NCBI GenBank assembly: GCA_015234425.1
Contig: JADGNE010000046.1
Coordinates: 1 to 64,000 of the forward strand
Source of the DNA: Devosia sp.
GTDB taxonomy: Bacteria; Pseudomonadota; Alphaproteobacteria; Rhizobiales; Devosiaceae
DNA length: 64,000 nucleotides
Direction of reading: 5' to 3'
Every line of letters starts with the position of its first letter. Position 1 is the stretch's first letter. The notes under the pieces were generated by a model. It ran no database searches. It was not told where the DNA came from and saw only the letters and a program-made list of their open reading frames with translations. Positions 44,101 to 53,450 of the stretch are shown here, piece by piece. Position numbers and translations under genes: made by a program.

Positions 44101-44353
44101 TCTTCTCCCTCCCCCTTGTGGGGAGGGCCGGGGTGGGGGCTCTTTGGGGCAGTGGCTCTCGTCCCCCCACCCTCATTCCCTCCCCACAAGGGGGAGGGAG
44201 GCGCTGGAGCCGAGGGTTTGAGGGCGTGCTTACTTCCCTTCTCCCCTGAGGGGAGAAGGTGGCGCGAAGCGCCGGATGAGGGGTTCAGATTAGCGGTTCT
44301 TCTGATGAGCATTCACCCCTCACCCCAGCCCTCTCCTCTGAGGGGCGAGGGGG
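44101..44353. repeat. Cluster of four family A palindromic elements
   Basis: This fills most of the 371-base gap between the convergent GH20 and M81 genes (44018-44388). Copies lie at 44101-44139, 44163-44203 (inverted relative to the first, with 38-base near-complementarity), 44233-44285 (CTTCTCCCCTGAGGGGAGAAGG plus GGCGCGAAGCGCC) and 44314-44353. The pair at 44101/44163 could form a large cruciform or a long RNA hairpin ending both convergent transcripts. No coding signal is seen. Confidence 0.7.
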
Positions 44354-44388
44354 CGATGGAGCGGAGGGGCTGTTGCGGCCCGGCAAAT

Positions 44389-45849
44389 TCACACCGCCCA
44401 GGGATCATCCACCATCGGCCAGATGGTTTTGGGCGCCTTGCGGTAGTTGGTTTCGGCCGGGCGGTTGGGGTAGGCCTTGCCGGCGGAGCAGTAGATGATT
44501 TCCGAGGCGATTTTCGAGAAGGCCGCGTAAAAGTGGTTGGTCGACTTGATGAGGAGGATCTTCTTTTCGGTCGGCTCGACGCCGAGGGCTGAAAAGAGGC
44601 TGGGGTCAAAACTCTGGGCGCGGGTGGAGTTGAGGATGACCTCGATGCCGCCAAAGCTGATGAGGGCGGCGTCGCCGAAGGGCGCGAAGCTCTCGCCGAA
44701 GCGCATCTGGGCGTCGCGGACGAGTTTTTTGACGATGACGCGCTGGTCGATGGGGCTGCCGGTGTCCGGCGCGGATTTGGCGCCAAAGCGCAGGGCGATC
44801 TCGGCGCCTTCGCCGGCGGCAAAGCAGATCTGGACGGCGATCGGGTCCCAGATGGTGCCGACGGCAACGTTCTGGGCGTCGCGGGCGATGAGCTCGGCGA
44901 GGAGGATCGTGGCGTCGCCGGCGGTGCCGCCGCCGGGATTGTCCCAGACATCGGCGATGACCACCGGACCCATTTCGGCCGCCATGGCCTGGGCCACGGC
45001 CGTTTCGGCATTGACCTGCTCGACCATGAAGGTGCCGCGCATGGCGTAGAGCTCGCGGCCGAGCTTTTCGGCCAGCGCATCGCCCTGGGCTTTGGCATTG
45101 TCAGTGATGGCGACCATTTTGGTGCCCATTTCCGGCACATCACCGGCCATGAAGCCATGGACGACGGAAAGGGACAAAAGACCCGGCTCGGATTTTTCGA
45201 GCGCCATGATCTTGTCGACGAACCCGCGCATGGGCTGCTTGGAGGTCGGGAAGACGTCGATCATCCGGCAATCGAAAATGCTCATCACCGGTTTGATCTC
45301 GCCCTTGAGGGCGCGCACGGCGATATCCCAGAGGTCGCGGGCCCGATCGACGAAATCGGTATGCGGGAATTCCTTGAAGTAGACGAAGAAATCAGCCGCG
45401 GCCGCCCGCTTGGCGGTGAGGTGGCTGTGCGGATCGAGCTCTGCGCAGATCAGGATATCGGGCCCGACGATCTCGCGCATGCGGGTGAGGAGATCGCCTT
45501 CCGGATCATCATAACCCTGGGCGACCATGGCGCCGTGAAGGCCCATCACCACGGCATTGACCGGCAGGGCCGCGCGCAGCTGATCGAGAATGGCGTCGCG
45601 CATTTCTTCATAGGTTGCGCGGGCGACGAGGCCGGCCGGATCGGCCCAGCTGGCGCTGCCTTCAATCAGGGTCCAATTTTCACGGGCGCAGATCTCGCGG
45701 CCGATGGTGATCGGCGCGGTGCAGAGCGTCGGAGTTTCCGGATGCTCGCCGGGGCCGGCGTCGAGCGAAGCCTCGAAGGCGCGGCGATCAACGGCGATTG
45801 GTGAGAATGTATTGGTTTCTGTGGCGAGAGCGGCGGTGAAAACGCGCAC
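44389..45849 (-). CDS. M81-family (MlrC-like) metallopeptidase, copy 2
   Basis: 486 residues from GTG 45849. Conserved candidates Glu11 (ATETNTF), His105 (GLHGAMV), Asp139 and His141 (ELDPHSH) and His163 (EFPHTDF) repeat the spacing seen in the paralogue at 32076, although the two proteins are otherwise well diverged. The C-terminal MlrC domain has VIADVWDNPGGGTAGDATILL. Apparently a single-gene unit, convergent with the GH20 operon and divergent from RidA. The substrate is unknown; a role on a peptide- or amide-containing sugar is only inferred from the neighbourhood. Confidence 0.87.
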   Translation of the reverse strand: MRVFTAALATETNTFSPIAVDRRAFEASLDAGPGEHPETPTLCTAPITIGREICARENWTLIEGSASWADPAGLVARATYEEMRDAILDQLRAALPVNAVVMGLHGAMVAQGYDDPEGDLLTRMREIVGPDILICAELDPHSHLTAKRAAAADFFVYFKEFPHTDFVDRARDLWDIAVRALKGEIKPVMSIFDCRMIDVFPTSKQPMRGFVDKIMALEKSEPGLLSLSVVHGFMAGDVPEMGTKMVAITDNAKAQGDALAEKLGRELYAMRGTFMVEQVNAETAVAQAMAAEMGPVVIADVWDNPGGGTAGDATILLAELIARDAQNVAVGTIWDPIAVQICFAAGEGAEIALRFGAKSAPDTGSPIDQRVIVKKLVRDAQMRFGESFAPFGDAALISFGGIEVILNSTRAQSFDPSLFSALGVEPTEKKILLIKSTNHFYAAFSKIASEIIYCSAGKAYPNRPAETNYRKAPKTIWPMVDDPWAV

Positions 45850-46024
45850 GGGAAAAATCCGACAATCAGGCAGGAGCGAGAAGCCGACGCTAGCACGAAG
45901 CTTTGCTGGCGATCACGTAAGAAATTTACATCGACGCGGCAAATCTGCACCGATTGCCCTTCAATAGTGCCGCCTGCGGGGCGATAAAAGAAACTCAATT
46001 TCAAAACGGGCAGGGAGATGCGCA

Positions 46025-46408
46025 ATGCCGATCAAGAGATATGGTGCCGAAAAGGCTGGGGCCGGTGGACAGAGCCTGCCCTTTGCGCGTGCCGTGGAGG
46101 CCGGCGGCTGGCTCTATGTGTCGGGCCAGGTGGCGATGAAGGACGGCGAGATCATCAAAGGCAACATTGTCGACGAGACGCATCTTACTATTCAGAACCT
46201 GCTCGCGATTTTGAAAGAGGCGGACTACGGGCTCGAGCATGTGGTGCGGGTTGGCGTCTGGCTCGATGATCCGCGCGATTTCTGGAGCTTTAACGGCGTC
46301 TACAAGAGCTATTTCGGCGAGCATCCGCCCGCCCGCGCCTGCGTGCAGAGCCGGATGATGGTGGACTGCAAGGTCGAGATCGATCTGGTGGCCTATAAGG
46401 GGCCGTGA
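46025..46408 (+). CDS. RidA-family protein
   Basis: 127 residues, YjgF/YER057c/UK114 fold. RidA proteins hydrolyse reactive 2-aminoacrylate or related enamines/imines; subfamilies act in specific catabolic pathways. Visible features are AVEAGGWLYVSGQVAMKDGEII, TIQNLLAILKEADYGLEHVVRVGVWLDD and the C-terminal region PPARACVQSRMMVDCKVEIDLVAYK with the key Arg. Starts at ATG after GGGAGAT. It precedes the SDR by 169 bases of repeat and may be read with it. Confidence 0.88.
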   Translation: MPIKRYGAEKAGAGGQSLPFARAVEAGGWLYVSGQVAMKDGEIIKGNIVDETHLTIQNLLAILKEADYGLEHVVRVGVWLDDPRDFWSFNGVYKSYFGEHPPARACVQSRMMVDCKVEIDLVAYKGP

Positions 46409-46434
46409 GGCGGCTTCCGAGGTGGTGGAAATAA

Positions 46435-46543
46435 CCCCCACCTATCCTCCCCCTGATAGGGGGAGGGATCGATCGAGTTTGCTGAGACGGCCGCGCGCCA
46501 CGACGTGACCCCTCCCCCTGCCAGGGGGAGGTTGGGTGGGGGT
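46435..46543. repeat. Family A repeat, complete paired copy
   Basis: Left unit ACCCCCACCTATCC, CCCCTG, GGGGGAGGGA (46435-46468) and right unit CCCCTCCCCCTGCC, GGGGGAGG, TTGGGTGGGGGT (46509-46543) are inverted relative to each other around a 40-base spacer. This layout is the reference for the interrupted copy at 47373. Confidence 0.7.
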
Positions 46544-46577
46544 GTGAACCACCCCAAGGGAGATTGAGGGAAACCAA

Positions 46578-47357
46578 ATGACAGAAACATCGCCGTTCCG
46601 GCTGGATGGAAAAACGGTGCTGATTACCGGGGCGGGGGGCGGTATCGGGCGCTCGATGGTAAAAGTGTTTCACGAGGCCGGGGCCGCGGTGATCGGGGCG
46701 GATCGCGAAGCCAAGGCGCTCGAGGGACTGCCGCTGGCCGATATGATCTTCTTCGACCAGGCCGATGCCAAGGCGACGCGGGCCACCATTGATGCCTATA
46801 TTTCGGCCCATGGCGCGCCCGATGCGGTGGTGGCTAATGCCGGATTTACCCGGGCGGAAAACCTCGATCAGGTCGATGACGATGTCTGGGCCAGCGAAAT
46901 GGCGATCAACCTCAATGGCGCCTATGCGCTGACCGACCCGATTGTTGCGGCCATGGCGATCAGGGGCAAGGGCGCTCTGGTGTTCATTTCCTCGGTCAAT
47001 GCCATCGCCCACTATGGCAATCCCGCCTATTCGGCGGCCAAGGCGGGACTGGTTGCCTATGCCAAGGCCATTGCCGTGGAGCGCGGCGGGCAGGGGGTGC
47101 GGGCCAATGTGGTGGCGCCCGGCTCGGTGCGCACGCCGGCCTGGGACCATCGGCTGGAAGCCGATCCGAGCGTGCTCGACAATGTGCTGCCGCATTATCC
47201 GCTGGGGCGCATGGTCGACCCGACCGAAGTGGCCAATGCTGCGGTGTTTTTGTGTTCGGATGCAGCCTCGGGGATCACCGGGGCGTTGCTGCCGGTAGAT
47301 GCTGGGCTGACCGCTGGGAATTTGCGGTTTGTCGATGAGGTGCTGCGGAAGAAGTAG
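46578..47357 (+). CDS. Short-chain dehydrogenase/reductase (SDR)
   Basis: 259 residues, classical SDR. Cofactor loop TGAGGGIG near residues 16-23, Asp at the end of beta 2 (IGADREAK) favouring NAD, NAG motif near 87, catalytic Ser-Tyr-Lys (SSVNAIAHYGNPAYSAAKAG) and PGSVRTPAW. The Tyr/Lys of YSAAK is present in full. The substrate is unknown; classical members oxidise sugars, alcohols or 3-oxoacyl compounds. GGGAGA precedes the ATG. It lies after RidA on the same strand. Confidence 0.9.
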   Translation: MTETSPFRLDGKTVLITGAGGGIGRSMVKVFHEAGAAVIGADREAKALEGLPLADMIFFDQADAKATRATIDAYISAHGAPDAVVANAGFTRAENLDQVDDDVWASEMAINLNGAYALTDPIVAAMAIRGKGALVFISSVNAIAHYGNPAYSAAKAGLVAYAKAIAVERGGQGVRANVVAPGSVRTPAWDHRLEADPSVLDNVLPHYPLGRMVDPTEVANAAVFLCSDAASGITGALLPVDAGLTAGNLRFVDEVLRKK

Positions 47358-47372
47358 TTTTTGGGGCGAGAG

Positions 47373-47533
47373 ACCCCCACCTAACCTCCCCCTGGAGAAG
47401 GGGGAGGGACGCATCGGGGGTGTGGCGAAGTCGGAGATCAGCTCCGCCGTCATCACCCGGCTTGTCCGGGTGATCCAGTTTTAAGGCGAGGTGGATTGCC
47501 CGGGCAATGACGGTGGGGAGGTTGGGTGGGGGT
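47373..47533. repeat. Family A repeat interrupted by a family B repeat
   Basis: The left family A unit (47373-47409) and the right remnant GTGGGGAGGTTGGGTGGGGGTA (about 47512-47533) enclose a family B element at 47448-47512, whose hairpins are ATCACCCGG/CCGGGTGAT and ATTGCC/GGCAAT. Compared with 46435-46543 the first arm of the right A unit is missing. The region reaches within 15 bases of the next gene. Confidence 0.7.
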
Positions 47534-47547
47534 ATTTGGAACAGCTG

Positions 47548-48099
47548 ATGATCCTGTCTCGCGACTTTTTTGACCGCCCGGTTCTCGACATTGCGCCCAA
47601 ATTGATCGGGGCAAAACTGCTGGTTGATGGGGTGGGCGGGGAGATCGTCGAGGTGGAGGCCTATGACGAGAGCGACCCGGCCTCGCATAGTTTTCGCGGA
47701 CCGACGCCGCGCAATGCCGCCATGTTCGGGCCGGCCGGGCACGCCTATGTCTACAAGATCTATGGCATTCATTATTGCCTCAACTTCGTCTGCCGGCCGG
47801 GGAGTGCCGTGCTGATCCGCGCGCTGCGGCCGACCGATGGATTGGCGGAGATGCATGAGCGGCGAGGCGGGGTGGTCGAAAAGCAGTTGTGCTCGGGGCC
47901 GGGGAAACTGGCCCAGGCGCTGGGGCTCGATCTCGACCAGAATGGATTGCCGCTCGACGCGCCGCCCTTTGTGCTCACGGCGGCAATCGAGCGACAGAGC
48001 GTTGCGACCGGCAGGCGCATCGGCATTACCAAGGGGGCGGAGACGCCCTGGCGTTTCGTGCTCAAGGGCTCGCCCTATCTCAGCCGGCCGCTCCACTAA
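47548..48099 (+). CDS. DNA-3-methyladenine glycosylase (AAG/Mpg family)
   Basis: Base-excision repair enzyme removing alkylated purines. 183 residues from ATG 47548 ([25 protein letters not shown]); the open frame upstream (from 47491) is repeat sequence. [48 protein letters not shown] is the conserved core including the catalytic Glu (VEAY) and the intercalating Tyr region; [19 protein letters not shown] follow. A little shorter than human AAG but normal for bacteria. Monocistronic. Confidence 0.92.
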   Translation: MILSRDFFDRPVLDIAPKLIGAKLLVDGVGGEIVEVEAYDESDPASHSFRGPTPRNAAMFGPAGHAYVYKIYGIHYCLNFVCRPGSAVLIRALRPTDGLAEMHERRGGVVEKQLCSGPGKLAQALGLDLDQNGLPLDAPPFVLTAAIERQSVATGRRIGITKGAETPWRFVLKGSPYLSRPLH

Positions 48100-48295
48100 C
48101 CTCGGTTGGAAGGGCAACCGGGCGCCGCTGAGGCCATTGTAGTCCCTGCGAAGGGTGACGCGTGTCAACCGGACGCGATGGCATGAGGAACGGGATGGGT
48201 TTTTCCGGTTTCCCCGCCCGGCCAACGAATTGGCAGCCGAGCCTCTATCCCATCCGCGCACCCTTCCGTTTTCCTGTTGAGGATGGGAGGCGAAC

Positions 48296-48613
48296 ATGCC
48301 CCATGGTGACAAGAGCGCCTATACCGACAAGCAGAAGCGCAAGGCCGAGCATATCGAGGAAGGCTACGAGAAGAAGGGCGTGTCCAAGGACGAGGCCGAA
48401 AGCCGCGCCTGGGCGACCGTCAACAAGGACGATGGCGGCGGCAAGAAATCGGGCTCGGGCCGCGGCAAGGATACCGGCCATCCGGCAGCGCACAAGGGCG
48501 GCAAGAAGGGCGGCGAGGCCTCGGCCAGCCGATCCGCGGCAGAGCGTTCCGCCTCGGCCAAGAAGGCCGCTGCGACACGCAAGCGCAATGCCGAGCATTC
48601 TGCCCATCATTAA
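48296..48613 (+). CDS. Basic KGG-rich protein of the rhizobial plasmid-stabilisation-like type
   Basis: 105 residues, highly hydrophilic and Lys/Ala/Gly-rich. The N-terminal third (HGDKSAYTDKQKRKAEHIEEGYEKKGVSKDEAESRAWATVNK) is a helical motif seen in many small alphaproteobacterial proteins often labelled plasmid stabilization protein; that label has weak support. The rest is low complexity (GGKKSGSGRG, KGGKKGGEASASRSAAERS, AAATRKR), resembling KGG stress proteins and histone-like tails. Nucleic-acid binding is plausible. GGGAGG precedes the ATG. Confidence 0.8.
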   Translation: MPHGDKSAYTDKQKRKAEHIEEGYEKKGVSKDEAESRAWATVNKDDGGGKKSGSGRGKDTGHPAAHKGGKKGGEASASRSAAERSASAKKAAATRKRNAEHSAHH

Positions 48614-48670
48614 TGGGGCTGGCGGCTTTGTGATGTTGCAAGGCCGCTGACCGCGTGATTCAAGGGGAGC

Positions 48671-50521
48671 GTGGAAGCCCTTGAGTCATACGATCTGTTT
48701 TCGCCCCAACGCCCGGAGCGGCCTTCGCCGCTAGCGGTTCTGCGCGATATTTTCGGCCACAAGGGATTTCGCGGGCAGCAGGGCGATGTGATCGACCATC
48801 TGGTCGAGGGTGGCGACGCGGTTGTGTTGTTTCCGACCGGCGCCGGCAAATCCATGTGCTTCCAGATCCCGGCCATTTGCCGGCATGGCGTGGGCATTGT
48901 CGTCTCGCCGCTGATTGCGCTGATGCGCGATCAGGTCGAGGCACTGCGCCAGGCTGGGGTAGCGGCGGCGGCGCTCAACTCCTCGCTTTCCGCTGAAGAA
49001 TCCGCAGAAGTCCGGCGTAAATTGCGGCGCGGGGAACTCGACCTCCTCTATGTGGCGCCCGAACGCGTGGCGACGCCGGGCTTTGCCAATATGCTTTCGG
49101 GCGTCGATATCTCGCTCTTTGCCATCGATGAGGCGCACTGCGTGAGCCAGTGGGGTCATGATTTCCGGCCCGAATATCGCGAGCTTATTCATCTCGTCGA
49201 ACTCTATCCCGGCGTGCCGCGCATTGCGCTGACCGCCACGGCCGATCCGACGACGCGCGAGGATATCATCGAGCGCCTGGGGCTCGAGCAGGCGCGGGTC
49301 TTTACCACCAGCTTCGACCGGCCCAATATTTCCTATTCCATCGTCGAGCGCGACAAGCCGCGCGACCAGCTGCTGGATTTTCTCTCGGGCCACAAGGGCG
49401 AGAGCGGCATTGTCTATTGCCTTTCCCGCGCCAAGGTCGAGGACGTGGCCGAATGGCTCTCGGGCAAGGGGATCAGGGCGCTGCCCTATCATGCGGGCAT
49501 GCCGGCCGAGATGCGCAGCGCCAATCAGGACGCTTTCCTCAAGGATGAGGGTCTGTGCCTTGTGGCGACGGTGGCGTTCGGCATGGGCATCGACAAGCCC
49601 GACGTGCGCTATGTCGCGCATATGGATCTGCCGTCCTCCATCGAGGCTTACTATCAGGAGACCGGTCGCGCTGGGCGCGATGGCCAGCCGGCTGATGCCT
49701 GGATGAGCTATGGCATGGCCGATGTGGTGCAGCGCCGGCGGATGATCGACGAGGGCGGGGCCCCGGATGAGGTGAAACGCCTCGAGCACGGCAAGCTCAA
49801 TGCCCTGCTCGGCGTCTGCGAAACGGCGGAATGCCGCCGCAAGGCCATCCTCAACCATTTTGGCGAAAGCCATCCGGGCAATTGCGGCAATTGCGACACC
49901 TGCCGCTCGCCGGTGGAAAGCTGGGATGGCACGGAAGCGGCGATCAAGGCGCTGGCGGCGATCTATCGGACTGGCCAACGCTTTGGCGCGGCTCATGTCA
50001 TCGACGTGCTGGTGGGCAAGGAGACCGAGAAGGTCACCCGCTTCGGGCATCAGAACCAGCCGGTGTTCGGGCAGGGGCGCGAGCTCGATGCAAAGGCCTG
50101 GCAATCGGTGTTGCGGCAGCTGACGGCGATGGGCCTCGTCATGGTGGACCACGCCAGCCATGGTGCGCTGGTGCTGGGCGAGGAAGCGCGCGCCGTGTTC
50201 AAGCGCGAGCGCATCGTCACTTTCCGCAAGGACCGGCCGAAAAAGGCGGTGGAGGTTCGCCGCCAGCTGGCACGCACCATCGATATTCCCGATCATGCAC
50301 GGGGGCTGTTCGACGCGCTGCGGGCGGCGCGGCTCAGGATCGCCAAGAGCCAGGGCGTGCCGCCCTATGTGATTTTCCACGATGCGACGCTCCGGGCCAT
50401 GGCTTTGGCGCAGCCGCGGCACCCGCACGACATGCTCAATCTGCCCGGCGTGGGGCAGGGCAAGCTTGACCGCTATGGCGAGGATTTTTTGGCCGTTGTG
50501 CGGGGATATGACGGCGATTGA
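48671..50521 (+). CDS. recQ: ATP-dependent DNA helicase RecQ
   Basis: 3'-5' helicase in recombination and replication-fork repair. 616 residues, probably starting at GTG 48671 although its Shine-Dalgarno (AGGGGAG) is very close. Helicase motifs: [15 protein letters not shown] near 53-67, [40 protein letters not shown]. The RecQ zinc cluster ([12 protein letters not shown]...NCGNCDTC) and the winged-helix domain follow, then an HRDC domain (about 525-610, [27 protein letters not shown]). All domains of the E. coli-type protein are present. Confidence 0.96.
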   Translation: MEALESYDLFSPQRPERPSPLAVLRDIFGHKGFRGQQGDVIDHLVEGGDAVVLFPTGAGKSMCFQIPAICRHGVGIVVSPLIALMRDQVEALRQAGVAAAALNSSLSAEESAEVRRKLRRGELDLLYVAPERVATPGFANMLSGVDISLFAIDEAHCVSQWGHDFRPEYRELIHLVELYPGVPRIALTATADPTTREDIIERLGLEQARVFTTSFDRPNISYSIVERDKPRDQLLDFLSGHKGESGIVYCLSRAKVEDVAEWLSGKGIRALPYHAGMPAEMRSANQDAFLKDEGLCLVATVAFGMGIDKPDVRYVAHMDLPSSIEAYYQETGRAGRDGQPADAWMSYGMADVVQRRRMIDEGGAPDEVKRLEHGKLNALLGVCETAECRRKAILNHFGESHPGNCGNCDTCRSPVESWDGTEAAIKALAAIYRTGQRFGAAHVIDVLVGKETEKVTRFGHQNQPVFGQGRELDAKAWQSVLRQLTAMGLVMVDHASHGALVLGEEARAVFKRERIVTFRKDRPKKAVEVRRQLARTIDIPDHARGLFDALRAARLRIAKSQGVPPYVIFHDATLRAMALAQPRHPHDMLNLPGVGQGKLDRYGEDFLAVVRGYDGD

Positions 50522-50561
50522 TGGCGTGATTGCCATTCGCGCGTCGCTGTCATGACGAAAG

Positions 50562-50623
50562 GCCCCTCACCCTAACCCTCTCCCCAGAGGGGCGAGGGGA
50601 CTAGGGCGGTGGGTGTGAGGGGT
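50562..50623. repeat. Family A repeat upstream of the DUF1624 gene
   Basis: CCCCTCACCCTAACCCTC and GGTGTGAGGGGTT flank CTCTCCCCAGAGGGGCGAGGGG, like the unit at 44314-44353. Its right end runs into AAGGGAG, which serves as ribosome-binding site for the next gene. Confidence 0.6.
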
Positions 50624-50636
50624 TAAGGGAGCCAGA

Positions 50637-51623
50637 ATGTCTGAAACCGCCAGAAAACCCAGACTGCCGGTGATTGACGTCGCGCGGGGCGTCGCCATTC
50701 TGGCCATGGCGATCTATCATTTGTGCTGGGATCTCTGGTATTTCGGCCTGGTTGGCTGGGATGTGGGGTTTGATTGGCGCTGGGTGTTCTTCGCCCGCTC
50801 GATCCTGTTTGCATTCCTGTTTCTTGTCGGCGTGGGCCTTGTGCTGGGCCATGGCGAGGGCATGCGCTGGAAGGGGTTCTGGCGGCGCTGGCTGTTCGTG
50901 TTTGGCGGGGCGCTGGCGATTACACTGGGGACCTGGCTGACCTTTCCGGAAAGCTTCGTCTATTTCGGCGTGCTCCATGCCATTGCGCTCTTTATGCTGC
51001 TGGTGCTGCCGTTCTTGTTTGCGCCGATGTGGGTGAGTGCCTTGGTGGCGGCGGTATTCATCGTACCGCCCTGGTTCTTCAGCCATCCCCTGTTCAATGA
51101 AAAACTCTTCTCCTGGCTGGGGTTCTGGGTCGAGCCGCCGGTGACCAATGATCTCGTCCCTGTGTTTCCCTGGTTCGGCGTGGTGCTGTTGGGGTTGATC
51201 GCGACACGGCTGGGCAAAAACCTCGTGCTGCCGCGGCTGGCCGCAATCCCGGTGACCGGGCGGCTGGGCACGGCAATGGCCTGGCTGGGGCGGTGGAGCC
51301 TGCCATTTTATCTCGTGCATCAGCCGGTGCTGCTGGCTGTCGTGGTGCCGCTCTCCATGCTGCTGGGCACCCAGGATACGCTGCGCGAGGCCGATTTCCT
51401 GCGCTCCTGTCAGGTCACCTGCGAAAGCGGCGGCACCAGCGCCCCGCTCTGCACCACCTATTGCCAGTGCGGCATGGAGGGGCTGACGGAAGATGGGCTG
51501 TGGGACCCGGTTTATGCGGGCGTGCTCAATACCGATGAGCAGGCAAAGCTCGATGAGAACAATCGGCAATGTTCGGCTCTGATCTATCCGGAGCTGTTGG
51601 GGAGCCCGGCGGCGACACAGTAG
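50637..51623 (+). CDS. DUF1624 membrane protein with a cysteine-rich tail
   Basis: 328 residues. The N-terminal part (about 8-245) has seven to eight membrane helices with LPVIDVARGVAILAMAIYHLCWDL, the DUF1624 / heparan-alpha-glucosaminide N-acetyltransferase-like signature; related proteins are membrane acyltransferases. The last about 75 residues are soluble and contain six cysteines (C-x3-C, then C-x3-C-x-C, then one more) in SCQVTCES, LCTTYCQCGM and NRQCSAL. They could bind metal or form disulfides. Function unknown; O- or N-acylation of an envelope glycan is the family-based guess. Confidence 0.82.
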   Translation: MSETARKPRLPVIDVARGVAILAMAIYHLCWDLWYFGLVGWDVGFDWRWVFFARSILFAFLFLVGVGLVLGHGEGMRWKGFWRRWLFVFGGALAITLGTWLTFPESFVYFGVLHAIALFMLLVLPFLFAPMWVSALVAAVFIVPPWFFSHPLFNEKLFSWLGFWVEPPVTNDLVPVFPWFGVVLLGLIATRLGKNLVLPRLAAIPVTGRLGTAMAWLGRWSLPFYLVHQPVLLAVVVPLSMLLGTQDTLREADFLRSCQVTCESGGTSAPLCTTYCQCGMEGLTEDGLWDPVYAGVLNTDEQAKLDENNRQCSALIYPELLGSPAATQ

Positions 51624-51693
51624 GCCCCCACCCCAGCGCCGCTACGGCCTGACGGCCGAGCTTTGCTACCCTCCCCACAAGGGGGAGGGAGGC
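51624..51693. repeat. Family A repeat carrying the extra block, inverted
   Basis: Reverse complement of the 3' half of 12168-12313: CCCCCACCCCAGCGCCG, TACGGCC, GGCCGAGCTTTGCTACCCTCCCC, ACAAGGGGGAGGG. It lies between the DUF1624 and TSUP genes, directly after the DUF1624 stop. Confidence 0.65.
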
Positions 51694-51768
51694 AAGAAAG
51701 AGTTGGGCGGCATGGGCCCATGCCAAAGCAGTGCTGGCGGGAATGGCGCCGGGCGGTCAATGTGGGCT

Positions 51769-52512
51769 ATGTCCTTGCTTCTCTATGGTTTCGTCGCCAT
51801 CGCCGTCCTCTTCACCTCGACCCTGTCGGGGGTGTTCGGCATGGCCGGAGGGCTGGTGCTGTTGGCGGCGTTGCTCACTGTGCTGCCGGTGGCGACGGCG
51901 ATTGCGGTGCAGGGGGCGATCCAGATCGTCGCCAATGGGTCGCGGGCCTTTTTGTCGCGAAAATATATCGACTGGCGCATTCTGGGCATGATCTGCGTGG
52001 GGCTGGTCGCGGCGGCGATCCTGTTGTTTATCCTGCGCTATACCCCTGATCTCGCCACGGTCTGCATCGCCATCGGGTTGATGCCCATTCTGGTGTGGAT
52101 CCCAAAAGACTGGCTGGCGCTCGATGCCAGCAAGCCCCTCCATGCCTTTCTCTGTGGCCTCTTTGGCGGTGGGCTCAACCTGGCCGTGGGTGTGTCCGGG
52201 CCGACCGTGGATATCTTCTTTATCCGCACCCAGATGGACCGCCGCACCATTGTCGCCACCAAGGCGGCGACGCAGGTGGTTTCACACGCTGCAAAAGTCG
52301 TGTTCTACGGCGCGGCGGCCTCGGCCATGGTCGCCGGCGACTGGCTGATCGTGCTGGTGGCGGCGCCCTTTGCCATCGCCGGCACCAGTCTCGGCTATCA
52401 CATCCTGCAGCGCCTCTCCGACGCCGGCTTCCGCGCTTGGACCCGCTGGATTGTGACTTTCATCGGCATTTTTTATCTCCTGCGCGGCTTGTCCTTGCTC
52501 CTTCCGGCTTGA
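51769..52512 (+). CDS. TSUP (TauE/SafE) family permease
   Basis: 247 residues from ATG 51769; an in-frame ATG at 51760 is an alternative and the GGGCGG at 51751 serves both poorly or well depending on the choice. Seven to eight membrane helices in two repeats, each starting with the family motif: LSGVFGMAGGLVLLAALL near residue 18 and LCGLFGGGLNLAVGVSGPTVDIFFIR near residue 128. Such proteins export or import sulfite, sulfoacetate or other small anions. The LysR gene 27 bases downstream may regulate it. Confidence 0.85.
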   Translation: MSLLLYGFVAIAVLFTSTLSGVFGMAGGLVLLAALLTVLPVATAIAVQGAIQIVANGSRAFLSRKYIDWRILGMICVGLVAAAILLFILRYTPDLATVCIAIGLMPILVWIPKDWLALDASKPLHAFLCGLFGGGLNLAVGVSGPTVDIFFIRTQMDRRTIVATKAATQVVSHAAKVVFYGAAASAMVAGDWLIVLVAAPFAIAGTSLGYHILQRLSDAGFRAWTRWIVTFIGIFYLLRGLSLLLPA

Positions 52513-52538
52513 TCGCTATGGTGCCGGCAGGAGACTCC

Positions 52539-53450
52539 ATGGCATCATTCGACAGCGTTACAGCCCGCCTTATCTTGCTTCTGGCCGAAACCGGCTCGAT
52601 CGGGCGCGCCGCCGAGCGCGAAGGCATCGCCTCCTCCGCCGTCAGTCGCCGTGTGTCCGACCTCGAAGCGCGCCTCGGCGTGGTTCTGTTTGACCGTTCG
52701 GCCCATGGCGTGAAGCTGACGACGGCAGGCGAGGCTTATGCCGAGGGCTGCCGCACCGTGCTGCGCGCCATTGCCGATCTCGATGCATCGATGGGCGATT
52801 TCAGCGCCGGCCAGAAGGGGAGCCTGCGCCTTGCCTGCACCGGCTCGGCGCTCACGGGGCGCCTGCCCGAATTGCTGGCGAAATACGCCCAGAAATATCC
52901 CGGCATCTCCATTTCCATCGGCGAAATGGGCGCGGCCAAGGCGCTGCTGGCGCTCGACGAGGGTCGGGCCGATGTCGCCATCGTCTCCGACAATTACGAT
53001 TTCACCCGCTTTGAAATCAGGCCCTTCGAGGACGAGCGCGTCTGGGTGCTGGCGCCGCCCGATCATCCTCTGGCTGAACAGATCGAGCCGCGCAAGGCCA
53101 TCTCCTTTGCTGCCGCACTCCCCTATGACATCGTCAGCGTGCACCACACCGGCTCGCTCGATCGCCTGCTCGGTGAAGCGGCCGGGGGCATCGGCAAGAC
53201 CATCAATGAGACGCTGCGGGTCGAGAGCTTTCCGGCCCTCGTGCGCATGGTTGAAGCCGGGTTCGGCATCGGCTTCCTGCGCTCCACCAGCCTGCACCTG
53301 CTGGCCGGGACTGACCTCGTCTGCGCCCCGCTTGCCGAGACCTGGGCCATGCGCCAGTTGCTGGTGGCGCGACGCAAATCGAGCCCGCTTTCGGCGGCGA
53401 TGAAGAGCTTTATCGCTCTCTGCGCAGAGACTTATGCGCCGTCGTCCTGA
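52539..53450 (+). CDS. LysR-family transcriptional regulator
   Basis: 303 residues from ATG 52539 (MASFDSVTARLILLLAETGSIGRAAE, AGGAG upstream). Winged helix-turn-helix at 1-60 (AAEREGIASSAVSRRVSDLEARLGVVLFDRS); effector domain from about 90 (GSLRLACTGSALTGRLPELLAKYAQKYPGISISI). It follows a TSUP permease on the same strand; LysR regulators usually sit divergent to their target, so co-transcription here is a mild oddity. In the other direction the siderophore operon begins 118 bases later. Effector unknown. Confidence 0.91.
   Translation: MASFDSVTARLILLLAETGSIGRAAEREGIASSAVSRRVSDLEARLGVVLFDRSAHGVKLTTAGEAYAEGCRTVLRAIADLDASMGDFSAGQKGSLRLACTGSALTGRLPELLAKYAQKYPGISISIGEMGAAKALLALDEGRADVAIVSDNYDFTRFEIRPFEDERVWVLAPPDHPLAEQIEPRKAISFAAALPYDIVSVHHTGSLDRLLGEAAGGIGKTINETLRVESFPALVRMVEAGFGIGFLRSTSLHLLAGTDLVCAPLAETWAMRQLLVARRKSSPLSAAMKSFIALCAETYAPSS

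Noticed and set aside
44101..44353. CRISPR array or transposon end
   Set aside because: Repeat units are palindromic but differ from each other, spacers are irregular, and there is no cas or transposase gene. They are dispersed intergenic palindromes.
48296..48613. Plasmid or addiction module suggested by the common name plasmid stabilization protein
   Set aside because: The name is inherited; there is no partner toxin or antitoxin gene, replication gene or partition gene, and the neighbours are chromosomal.
48731..50536. 601-codon minus-strand frame opposite recQ
   Set aside because: RecQ motifs are complete on the plus strand; the antisense product has no family features.
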